From an uncultured Bacilli bacterium (GTDB taxonomy: Bacteria > Bacillota_I > Bacilli_A > RF39 > UBA660): 7,182 nucleotides of DNA. The position numbers and the translations under genes are program-made. Positions within the stretch are counted from its first letter, which is position 1; each line of letters starts with the position of its first letter. The DNA is taken from contig CANQYF010000042.1 in assembly GCA_947628075.1 (NCBI GenBank), positions 1 to 7,182 on the forward strand. Direction: 5' to 3'. Of the stretch, positions 1 through 4,877 are shown one piece after another. Below the pieces are notes generated by a model. It did not search any database. It was not told the DNA's origin and worked only from the letters and a program-made list of their open reading frames with translations.

Positions 1-57
1 TTTACTTTCGGCTTTTAATCCTCTTTACTAAAATTTTTCATGTCTTTATCCTGTCCT
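1..57 (-). other. Short spacer downstream of rpmE, no supported gene
   Basis: After the rpmE stop the minus strand carries AGGACAGGAT followed by ATG at 41-39, which opens only eight codons (MKNFSKED) before TAA. A second purine-rich stretch (AAAGAGGAT, about 26-18) could be the ribosome binding site of a gene starting beyond the window edge, but no start codon lies within range. There is no hairpin with a T-run here, so rpmE transcription probably continues leftwards. In B. subtilis the genes following rpmE are tdk and prfA, but nothing visible here identifies the next gene. Confidence 0.35.
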
Positions 58-267
58 TTATTCTGCTTTATTTAAGCCATATTTTTTATTAAATTTTTCA
101 ATGTTACCAGTTTTTTTAGATTTTCCTTGGGTACCGGTATAGAATGGATGACATTCACTACATACTTCAACATGAATTTCATCTTTAACACTTTTTGTGT
201 TAAATGTAGCACCACAAGCACACTTTACTACTGCATCTTTCATTTCTGGATGAATATTTGCTTTCAT
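58..267 (-). CDS. rpmE: 50S ribosomal protein L31, zinc-binding type
   Basis: This encodes a 69-residue L31 of the large ribosomal subunit, near the family's usual length of about 65-70. The N-terminus MKANIHPEM and the pattern C16-x-C18 ... C36-x-x-C39 are the signature of the zinc-binding (C+) form; the conserved HPFYTG motif follows at 40-45 and a basic tail follows that. All four zinc ligands are present, so this is the zinc-requiring paralogue rather than the zinc-free YtiA type. The ATG at 267 is preceded by AAGGGAG (281-275) at seven nucleotides. It has its own promoter in the 90-nt gap after the kinase-like gene and a palindromic leader. In B. subtilis rpmE lies close to murZ and rho; here murA is present nearby but rho is not. 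Confidence 0.97.
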   Translation of the reverse strand: MKANIHPEMKDAVVKCACGATFNTKSVKDEIHVEVCSECHPFYTGTQGKSKKTGNIEKFNKKYGLNKAE

Positions 268-285
268 TTTTTCTCTCCCTTCGCC

Positions 286-303
286 ATACTTAAATTTAAG
301 TAT
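286..303 (-). promoter_or_regulatory. Palindromic hairpin in the rpmE leader
   Basis: A perfect 18-bp palindrome (ATACTTAAATTTAAGTAT) lies in the predicted rpmE 5' leader, four nucleotides upstream of the Shine-Dalgarno. As RNA it would fold into a 7-bp stem with an AATT loop, extendable by a T-G wobble and a C-G pair. No T-run follows, so it is not an intrinsic terminator. L31 leaders with autoregulatory structures have been proposed in several phyla; whether this belongs to such a class is inference. A DNA operator is the alternative reading. Confidence 0.5.
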
Positions 304-324
304 AGAAACTTTTCGTTCTTTAGT

Positions 325-352
325 ATTATATCATAAAATATAAATACTGCAA
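325..352 (-). promoter_or_regulatory. SigA-type extended -10 promoter for rpmE
   Basis: On the minus strand TTGCAG (352-347) is followed after 16 bp by a perfect TATAAT (330-325). That box is preceded by TGA, giving the extended -10 motif TGnTATAAT. Transcription would begin near 318, giving a leader of about 50 nt that contains the palindrome and ribosome binding site. The promoter begins just after the stop codon of the kinase-like gene, so rpmE can be transcribed independently of it. Confidence 0.8.
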
Positions 353-357
353 GAATT

Positions 358-876
358 TTACATATTACTTGTATCAATAAAGTTAATATTTAATTTTTGA
401 CATTCTTTTTCTATAGTTTTACTAATCTCTTTTAACTTTTCTAAAACATCTAATAATTCAGTATCACTTTTTTTATAAGTCCAAGCGTTTTGGGATTCAT
501 ATTTTCTAATAATATTTAACTTTTCGTTGATATTAACATTGGGATACCCTAAATAATATATTTCCCATTTATCTTTATCAATATATTTATCTATATCACT
601 GGGCATAATATGAGCAGAATCAATAATAAATTTTTCTTCTGTCCCTTCAATTATATGGATAACTCTAGATAATAATAAAGCTAATTTTTCACTGCTTTCT
701 TTATTCATTAAAACATTACTAGTTATTCCGGTTTCAGGAAAGTTATATTTTAATGAAGAAGCAAAATAATCTAAAGGTATATGATTATAAGAATCTTTTC
801 CTTTTAGCTTTTTCGCAAATGTTGATTTTCCTGATTTTGCTACTCCCCCAATAAAAATGTTCTTCTTCAACTTCAT
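358..876 (-). CDS. Small P-loop kinase-like NTPase, substrate unknown
   Basis: The 172-residue protein opens with a beta-strand (NIFIGG) leading into a clear Walker A loop, G11-VAKS-G16-K17-S18-T19, so it binds a nucleoside triphosphate. D36 in the IPLDYF stretch sits where small-molecule kinases of the adenylate/shikimate-kinase type place a substrate-binding acidic residue. The strand KFIIDSAH (82-89) is Walker B-like, and the C-terminal INFIDTS resembles the last strand of this fold. No transmembrane segment is seen, so it is cytoplasmic. The ATG at 876 follows AAAGGA with short spacing. It lies 43 nt after the SGNH-like gene, across an inverted repeat, and 90 nt before rpmE. It is not recognisably thymidine kinase, the neighbour of rpmE in B. 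subtilis. The substrate cannot be named. Confidence 0.85.
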   Translation of the reverse strand: MKLKKNIFIGGVAKSGKSTFAKKLKGKDSYNHIPLDYFASSLKYNFPETGITSNVLMNKESSEKLALLLSRVIHIIEGTEEKFIIDSAHIMPSDIDKYIDKDKWEIYYLGYPNVNINEKLNIIRKYESQNAWTYKKSDTELLDVLEKLKEISKTIEKECQKLNINFIDTSNM

Positions 877-889
877 TTTCCTTTCAGCT

Positions 890-925
890 CTTTGATTTTA
901 GCATAAATATTCTAGAAAATCAAAG
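890..925 (-). repeat. 10-bp inverted repeat spanning the SGNH-like stop codon
   Basis: CTTTGATTTT (890-899) and AAAATCAAAG (916-925) form perfect 10-bp arms with a 16-nt spacer. The upstream arm in the direction of transcription contains the TGA stop (922-920) of the SGNH-like gene. No T-run follows, and AGCTGAAAGGAAAATG of the next gene comes straight after the second arm. It is therefore more likely an mRNA structure between two cotranscribed genes than a terminator. Confidence 0.6.
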
Positions 926-1603
926 GGAATGGATAATCATTTCAGCAATTTCTTTATGAGCTTTATAATTAAAATAATAACTATTTTTATTAAACATATA
1001 CTCACTATTTAAAACTAAATCACTAATATTAATAAAAATAACATTATATTTAATTGCCACGTTAGCTAATTCAGAATTTAAAATTATAACATTACTTTTA
1101 TCTAAATGGCTATTTTCATATAATCCTACCACTACAATATTGGCTTCTGTTATTTCCTTTAACATATAAAGAAGATTATCATATTCTTGAATAAATTCAT
1201 TAATAGACTCTTTATTTAAATCATTAGTTATTTCTTTTTTGACAAGCTCTTCTTCTCCAATTGCGATGGTTATGATATCGGCTTTATGAATTATTTGATT
1301 TATACTTAATTTATCTTCTTTTAATTTAATATTACTCTTTAAGTCATCAATTAAGTCTTTTATTTCTAAATTTTTTATAGCATAAGAATTATTATAATTT
1401 TTAAGTAAATGTTTACTTTCAAAATATTCTTTTAAATAATCGTTAAAGCTAATGCCATCAATATTATAAAATGTTTCACCACTAGCAACGCCATCACCAA
1501 TTGCGACAATATTTAATTTATTTTCTTTATTAAAAAAATATATAAAATATGTTAGCAAAGTACTAACCAATATAATAATTATAACTTTATATTTTCTTCT
1601 CAC
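920..1603 (-). CDS. Membrane-anchored SGNH/GDSL-like protein lacking catalytic residues
   Basis: A basic N-terminus and a hydrophobic segment (about residues 7-24) place a roughly 200-residue domain outside the membrane. Its layout is that of SGNH/GDSL hydrolases: a block I strand IVAIGDG at 32-38 followed by VASG, a block III strand DIITIAIG ending at 116, and a block V-like end FNYKAHKEIAEMI. The key residues differ: GDS is GDG (Gly38 for the nucleophile), GGND is GEEE (Glu for the oxyanion Asn), and the DxxH site reads NSYY (207-210). It is thus probably a non-catalytic relative. GTG at 1603 is chosen because GGTGGT (1613-1608) precedes it by four nucleotides; an in-frame GTG at 1612 would overlap that site. 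It lies 37 nt after murA, behind a terminator-like hairpin. A cell-wall role is inferred from context only. Confidence 0.75.
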   Translation of the reverse strand: MRRKYKVIIIILVSTLLTYFIYFFNKENKLNIVAIGDGVASGETFYNIDGISFNDYLKEYFESKHLLKNYNNSYAIKNLEIKDLIDDLKSNIKLKEDKLSINQIIHKADIITIAIGEEELVKKEITNDLNKESINEFIQEYDNLLYMLKEITEANIVVVGLYENSHLDKSNVIILNSELANVAIKYNVIFINISDLVLNSEYMFNKNSYYFNYKAHKEIAEMIIHSL

Positions 1604-1612
1604 CAAAACCAC

Positions 1613-1642
1613 CCAAAAATAAAATGTAGATTTCTCTACATT
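1613..1642 (-). terminator. Intrinsic terminator-like hairpin after murA
   Basis: On the minus strand AATGTAGA-GAAA-TCTACATT (1642-1623) forms an 8-bp stem closed by a GNRA-type GAAA tetraloop, and TTATTTTT follows directly. The first two bases are the last two of the murA TAA stop. This is the usual layout of a Rho-independent terminator, although the stem is AT-rich. It would separate murA from the SGNH-like gene or leave that gene to partial read-through, since no clear separate promoter is seen for it. Confidence 0.65.
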
Positions 1643-2894
1643 ATATTTCTTCTAATTTAATTTTAGCACCGACGTTACTTAATTTATTGATTATATTTTC
1701 ATAACCTCTTAATATATAACCTATATCACTAATTGTGGTTTTACCATTTGCAATTAAGCCCGCCATTATTAAAGCTGCTCCTCCTCGTAAATCAGTAGCA
1801 TTTATTTCCATACCATGAAGCTCTGTCTTTCCCTTAATAGTAGCTTTTAAGCCATCTAGCTCAATATTAGCCCCCATTCTTTGTAAGTATGGATAATGGC
1901 CAACTCGATTTTCCCAAATAGTTTCTTCCATTACTCCTACTCCTTTTGCTTGAGTCATTAATACACTCATTGGTTGCCCTAAGTCAGTTGGAAATCCTGG
2001 ATAAACTTCGGTAGTTACATTAGTGGCTTTTAAATTATCACACTTATTTAAAATAATACTATTTTTATTTAATTTATATTTTACACCCATTTCATTAAAT
2101 TTTGCTAATAATGCTTGATTATGCTCTGGAATTATACCTTCAATTTTTAAATTATCTCCTAGTAGAGCTCCAATTAACATATAAGTTCCTGCTTCAATAC
2201 GGTCAGGAATTACTTCAATTTGAGCTCCCTTTAATTCTTGGACTCCATCTATAATTAAGGTATCGCTTCCAGCTCCAGATATTTTTGCTCCCATTTTATT
2301 AAGAAAATCAACAATATTTATTATTTCTACTTCTTTAGCAGCATTATGAATAATAGTTCTTCCTTTGGCTAAAACGGCCGCAAACATTATATTAATCGTA
2401 GCACCAACACTAGCAAAGTCTAATTTTATTTCGGCTCCTTTTAATTCATCTGCTGTAATTGTATATTTATGTCCTCTTTTACTCACTTTCGCTCCTAATG
2501 CTTTAAAACCTTTTAAATGCAAATCTATGGGACGAGATCCTATATTGCATCCCCCCGGAAAATAAATTTCTACATGTTTATACCTTCCTAAAAGGACTCC
2601 CATAAAATAATATGATGCTCTTAATTTAACACTTAATTCTTCACTAATTAAAACATTTTCTAATTTAGTTGTGTCTATATCAATAGTTTTATCATTTTGT
2701 TTTATATCGCAATTTAAAAGCTTTACTATTTGAAATAAAGCATCTCTATCTGTTATATTGGGAACATTTTTAATTGTCGATTTACCTGTTGCTAATAATG
2801 CCGCCGGTATTAAAGCCACCGCACTATTTTTAGCTCCACCAATCGTAATTGTCCCTTTTAAGGGGTATCCCCCTTCAATAACAATTTTTTCCAT
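1641..2894 (-). CDS. murA: UDP-N-acetylglucosamine 1-carboxyvinyltransferase
   Basis: MurA transfers enolpyruvate from phosphoenolpyruvate to UDP-GlcNAc, the first committed step of peptidoglycan synthesis, in the cytoplasm. The family's landmarks are all visible. Numbered from the chosen start they are GGAKNS with Lys22-Asn23; the loop PGGCNIGSRPIDLH with catalytic Cys116; PGFPTD with Asp304; LRGG in the LRGGAAL segment; and a C-terminal LRGYENI carrying the conserved Arg. Having Cys rather than Asp predicts fosfomycin sensitivity, which is inference. The length of 417 residues is normal. The ATG at 2894 is preferred over ATG at 2900 because AGAAGG ends seven nucleotides before it but only one before the other, and MEKIVIEGG matches usual MurA N-termini. 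The upstream gap holds promoter and dyad elements. Confidence 0.98.
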   Translation of the reverse strand: MEKIVIEGGYPLKGTITIGGAKNSAVALIPAALLATGKSTIKNVPNITDRDALFQIVKLLNCDIKQNDKTIDIDTTKLENVLISEELSVKLRASYYFMGVLLGRYKHVEIYFPGGCNIGSRPIDLHLKGFKALGAKVSKRGHKYTITADELKGAEIKLDFASVGATINIMFAAVLAKGRTIIHNAAKEVEIINIVDFLNKMGAKISGAGSDTLIIDGVQELKGAQIEVIPDRIEAGTYMLIGALLGDNLKIEGIIPEHNQALLAKFNEMGVKYKLNKNSIILNKCDNLKATNVTTEVYPGFPTDLGQPMSVLMTQAKGVGVMEETIWENRVGHYPYLQRMGANIELDGLKATIKGKTELHGMEINATDLRGGAALIMAGLIANGKTTISDIGYILRGYENIINKLSNVGAKIKLEEI

Positions 2895-2911
2895 ACTCAT
2901 ACCTTCTTTTT

Positions 2912-2934
2912 ATTATACATAGTGAATTTCACTA
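2912..2934 (-). promoter_or_regulatory. TATAAT box with adjoining 7-1-7 dyad ahead of murA
   Basis: TATAAT (2917-2912) lies 17 bp upstream of the murA ATG. Immediately upstream is a perfect dyad, TAGTGAA-A-TTCACTA (2934-2920), sitting where the -35/-10 spacer would be. The -35 at 17-bp spacing is poor (TAAAGG), and a transcript from here would have a leader of only about 10 nt. It may be an activator-dependent proximal promoter or only an operator. The 1-nt loop makes an RNA hairpin unlikely. Confidence 0.4.
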
Positions 2935-3066
2935 CCTTTACTATTATTTATGAAAAATATAGGTTTTTGTGCATGGTCAAAAAAAACACCCAACAATTAC
3001 AATTAATAGTAAATTTTTATATGTATATTTTAATATCTCTTTTTATGCCTTTTTAACTCGGCTTCT
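2935..3066 (-). promoter_or_regulatory. murA: Long untranslated leader of murA
   Basis: If transcription starts from the TTGACA promoter, near 3066, murA gains a leader of about 170 nt that holds no coding region longer than eight codons. Near its start, GCC (at about 3062) and GGC (at about 3049) flank GAGTTAAAAA and could form a weak stem. Further down is GGGTG followed by eight T. No known riboswitch or T-box motif is recognisable. Apart from these elements nothing is seen. Confidence 0.35.
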
Positions 3067-3072
3067 ATAAAA

Positions 3073-3101
3073 ATATTACTTTTTTTTAGGTGTTTTGTCA
3101 A
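3073..3101 (-). promoter_or_regulatory. SigA-type promoter upstream of murA
   Basis: On the minus strand a perfect TTGACA (3101-3096) is followed after exactly 17 bp by TAATAT (3078-3073; four of six matches to TATAAT). This is the best promoter in the gap and points at murA. Its -35 overlaps the edge of the dyad at 3100-3116, so a protein bound there would be expected to block RNA polymerase. Confidence 0.6.
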
Positions 3102-3116
3102 TATAGTTACTATATT
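3100..3116. promoter_or_regulatory. Operator-like dyad, copy 1, overlapping the -35
   Basis: AATATAGTTACTATATT is a perfect inverted repeat of 8-bp arms around one central base. The core ATATAGT-T-ACTATAT recurs exactly at 3146-3160. It overlaps TTGACA by two bases, the position expected of a repressor site. The 7-1-7 geometry resembles Fur/PerR/Zur boxes, but the sequence matches none of them exactly; the regulator is unknown. Confidence 0.6.
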
Positions 3117-3145
3117 TTGTTAATCCTTTTTTAAAATGTCATCAC

Positions 3146-3160
3146 ATATAGTTACTATAT
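3146..3160. promoter_or_regulatory. Operator-like dyad, copy 2
   Basis: ATATAGTTACTATAT is the second exact copy of the 15-bp dyad. The identity to copy 1 extends to 18 bp on one side (ATATAGTTACTATATTTT on the plus strand). The centres (3108 and 3153) are 45 bp apart. It lies seven bases beyond the stop of the 57-residue gene, upstream of the promoter, so it could serve cooperative binding or looping. Confidence 0.6.
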
Positions 3161-3167
3161 TTTAGTG

Positions 3168-3341
3168 TTAAATTATATTCGTTAATCTTATTTTAAGATA
3201 TTCTAAAATGGAAATACTATTAGGAACAATTAAATCTTTTGTTACTAAAGCATTTACCATTAAATATATTAAAATACACTCAATCATAAATAAGATTATA
3301 TTAATTATTATAAATGTTTTTTTACTTATATATTTATTCAT
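3168..3341 (-). CDS. Small 57-residue membrane protein overlapping the upstream gene
   Basis: An open frame of 57 codons begins with ATG at 3341, overlapping the last codons of the Cys-repeat gene in the arrangement ATGAATAA (8-nt overlap), and ends with TAA at 3168. The product begins MNKYISKKT, a positively charged start, then runs into about 20 hydrophobic residues (FIIINIILFMIECILIYLMV, 10-29) and a mixed C-terminal part, LVTKDLIVPNSISILEYLKI. This predicts one membrane helix with the N-terminus inside. No independent Shine-Dalgarno is seen; translation would be coupled to the upstream gene by termination and reinitiation. In so AT-rich a region a chance frame of this size is possible, but the overlap and the charge-then-hydrophobic pattern argue for a real gene. 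No family is recognised, and a partner role for the Cys-repeat protein is speculation. Confidence 0.55.
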   Translation of the reverse strand: MNKYISKKTFIIINIILFMIECILIYLMVNALVTKDLIVPNSISILEYLKIRLTNII

Positions 3342-4254
3342 CTTTATCTAAATATACTTTACAAGATAATATTTCCTCACTTGTAATTTCAATATAACCA
3401 TCTTGATAAGTAATATTATCATTGTTCCTTTCGTTTTTAGTATTTTCACAATAACTACTTTCTTTATTTAAGTGATAAGTTGCATTCGGAGGAATACTTG
3501 CCATTTCTACATATTTTTGACTACCAGCAAAACTTTCAGTAAAAAGAGCGACTTCTATATCAGACTTTAATTTATTAAAATAAACATTACATGATTCTTT
3601 TTTTGATGTTGATACAATAACTTTATGTAAAGAAGAATCATAATTTAGCACACTATCAGAATTTTTACATTCATAATGACTATAAATATATCCATAAGAA
3701 GGAATAAAATCACTTAAATTATAAGTTTCACTATCTGGTTTAGTTTCTAACATTATATTTAAAGTAATATCTGGCTCATTAATTAAATCAAAATAAATTG
3801 AACAAACATCTTTTTTCTTTAAAGTAACATTTGTGGTATATAAATTGTCATCATAAGCTAAGGTAGAATTATTAATACAACTATATTCCTTATATTTATA
3901 TCCACTAGTAGGGATATTATGAGCTAAATGATAAGTTCCATCTTTTGTGCCATTTTCTAAATAAACAAGTAAAGTATAATCATAATTACTAAGAGAAAAA
4001 TTACCTACTTTAGCATGAATAATTGGAATAGTAGAAATATCATTATAATAACCATATGAGTTATAAATATTAGCAAACAGAATTAAAAATACAAAAGAAC
4101 TAGCCATTAAAAGATATTTTTGTCTATTTTTAGACTCTTTTAAGCTTTCTTTAAAACTTTTAATATATCCTTTAAAACGATATTTTATTATTCCTTTAAT
4201 TCTTTTGAAATCATCTTGATACTCTTTTAATATATTGTTAAATTTTTCTATCAA
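3334..4254 (-). CDS. Membrane-anchored protein with three two-cysteine repeats
   Basis: The 306-residue product has a lysine-rich, helix-prone cytoplasmic region (1-46), one membrane segment (about 47-64) and an outside portion of three repeats spaced by about 70 residues. Each repeat holds one cysteine pair: C126/C151, C196/C222 and C269/C298, in the pattern Y-x-C ... C-x-x-Y. These are the only cysteines, so three intra-repeat disulfides are likely. After the membrane segment, GYYNDISTIPIIHAKVGNF resembles the start of TasA/camelysin-type fibre proteins (FND ... G), from memory and unproven. The start is TTG at 4254: an in-frame TGA lies at 4263, and GGTGAT (4265-4260) precedes TTG by five nucleotides. 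That site is partly buried in the hairpin after mntP. It is followed by an overlapping 57-residue gene. It is probably a surface or adhesion component; the exact function is unknown. Confidence 0.8.
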   Translation of the reverse strand: MIEKFNNILKEYQDDFKRIKGIIKYRFKGYIKSFKESLKESKNRQKYLLMASSFVFLILFANIYNSYGYYNDISTIPIIHAKVGNFSLSNYDYTLLVYLENGTKDGTYHLAHNIPTSGYKYKEYSCINNSTLAYDDNLYTTNVTLKKKDVCSIYFDLINEPDITLNIMLETKPDSETYNLSDFIPSYGYIYSHYECKNSDSVLNYDSSLHKVIVSTSKKESCNVYFNKLKSDIEVALFTESFAGSQKYVEMASIPPNATYHLNKESSYCENTKNERNNDNITYQDGYIEITSEEILSCKVYLDKDE

Positions 4255-4259
4255 AATAA

Positions 4260-4287
4260 ATCACCACTCAATTATATATTGAGTGGT
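4260..4287 (-). terminator. 10-bp hairpin after mntP, doubling as Shine-Dalgarno cover
   Basis: ACCACTCAAT (4287-4278) and ATTGAGTGGT (4272-4263) form a perfect 10-bp stem with a 5-nt loop, 22 nt after the mntP stop. The tail GATTTATTTTG is T-rich but broken, so termination would be partial. On the plus strand the T-run begins six bases after the stem. The last bases of the second arm are part of GGTGAT, the ribosome binding site of the next gene, so folding would hide that site. Confidence 0.6.
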
Positions 4288-4309
4288 AACAAATTTTTTT
4301 ATTCATTTA

Positions 4310-4846
4310 TTATTTAAAAAGATGGAATATTCCAACTAAAAATAATAATATTATACCTAATATATTAGCATATAATCCTAATTTTTCTTTTGAATATTTA
4401 CCAATAATTAAGCCTATAAAAGTAAATGATGCTGCACATAAACTAAATATTACTCCTGATAAAACTACATCACTTGTTATAGCCATTAACCCTAGACCAG
4501 TAGAAAAACTATCTAAGCTAACAGATATAGCTAACATAAACATATTAAATAAACTTAATTCTAATTTTTTTTCATCTTTATGCATTAATTCACAAATCAT
4601 TTCAATACCGATAAAAATAAGAATTATACCCAGTAGAAAATTAACATTAATATTTAAAAAATTAACTACTTTATTTCCTAGCATTGTTCCTAGTAAAGGC
4701 ATAAAAAAGTGCATTATGCCCACTAATAAAGATAAGAAAATTATTCTATTTTTCTTTATATTAAAAGTACCAATAGATAAACAAACAGAAAAAGTGTCCA
4801 TTGATAGAGATATTCCAATTATAAATAAAGATAATATTATAGACAC
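4310..4846 (-). CDS. mntP: Manganese efflux pump, MntP family
   Basis: The 178-residue, almost wholly hydrophobic protein has about six membrane helices, matching MntP (E. coli protein 188 residues). MntP exports Mn(II) when it is in excess. The two half-repeats each carry the hallmark acidic helix motif: SLSMDTFSVCLSIG with D17 and SVSLDSFSTGLGL with D112, corresponding to the essential aspartates in E. coli. A PLLG motif (50-53) and a charged loop (89-96) lie between the halves. The start is GTG at 4846, supported by GGTGAT (4858-4853) six nucleotides upstream. It follows spoIIR by 31 nt and is probably cotranscribed with it; in B. subtilis mntP (ywlD) also lies near spoIIR. No yybP-ykoY manganese riboswitch fits in the short gap. 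YtaF, a related sporulation membrane protein, is the less likely alternative. Confidence 0.9.
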   Translation of the reverse strand: MSIILSLFIIGISLSMDTFSVCLSIGTFNIKKNRIIFLSLLVGIMHFFMPLLGTMLGNKVVNFLNINVNFLLGIILIFIGIEMICELMHKDEKKLELSLFNMFMLAISVSLDSFSTGLGLMAITSDVVLSGVIFSLCAASFTFIGLIIGKYSKEKLGLYANILGIILLFLVGIFHLFK

Positions 4847-4852
4847 TTTTTT

Positions 4853-4877
4853 ATCACCTATATAAATATATTTAGGT
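4853..4877 (-). promoter_or_regulatory. Hairpin covering the mntP ribosome binding site
   Basis: Directly after the spoIIR stop, ACCTA (4877-4873) can pair with TAGGT (4860-4856). The AT-rich interior allows further imperfect pairing. TAGGT overlaps the Shine-Dalgarno GGTGAT (4858-4853) of mntP. The fold would lower mntP initiation unless opened by ribosomes finishing spoIIR. The stem is weak on its own. Confidence 0.4.

Noticed and set aside
15..41. Eight-codon frame (MKNFSKED) after rpmE, considered as a leader peptide or broken gene start
   Set aside because: A plausible ribosome binding site exists, but the frame is too short to support, and no attenuator or continuing frame is visible before the edge.
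127..336. Plus-strand open frame of 69 codons opposite rpmE
   Set aside because: It is antisense to a certain ribosomal protein gene, covers that gene's promoter, and its product is Phe/Thr-rich with no family features.
2365..2565. Plus-strand open frame inside murA
   Set aside because: Shadow of the murA coding sequence on the other strand, with no ribosome binding site or recognisable product.
2944..2970. Eight-codon frame (MHKNLYFS) in the murA leader
   Set aside because: No ribosome binding site precedes it, and no mutually exclusive hairpins of an attenuator are visible.
2955..2980. TTGACC as a -35 for murA
   Set aside because: At 16-18 bp spacing the -10 would be ATTTTT, TTTTTC or similar; only a 15-bp spacer gives TATTTT, so it is weaker than the TTGACA promoter.
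3100..3160. CRISPR-like or insertion-site repeats
   Set aside because: Only two copies of a short dyad, no spacer series, no terminal repeats or transposase; operators fit better.
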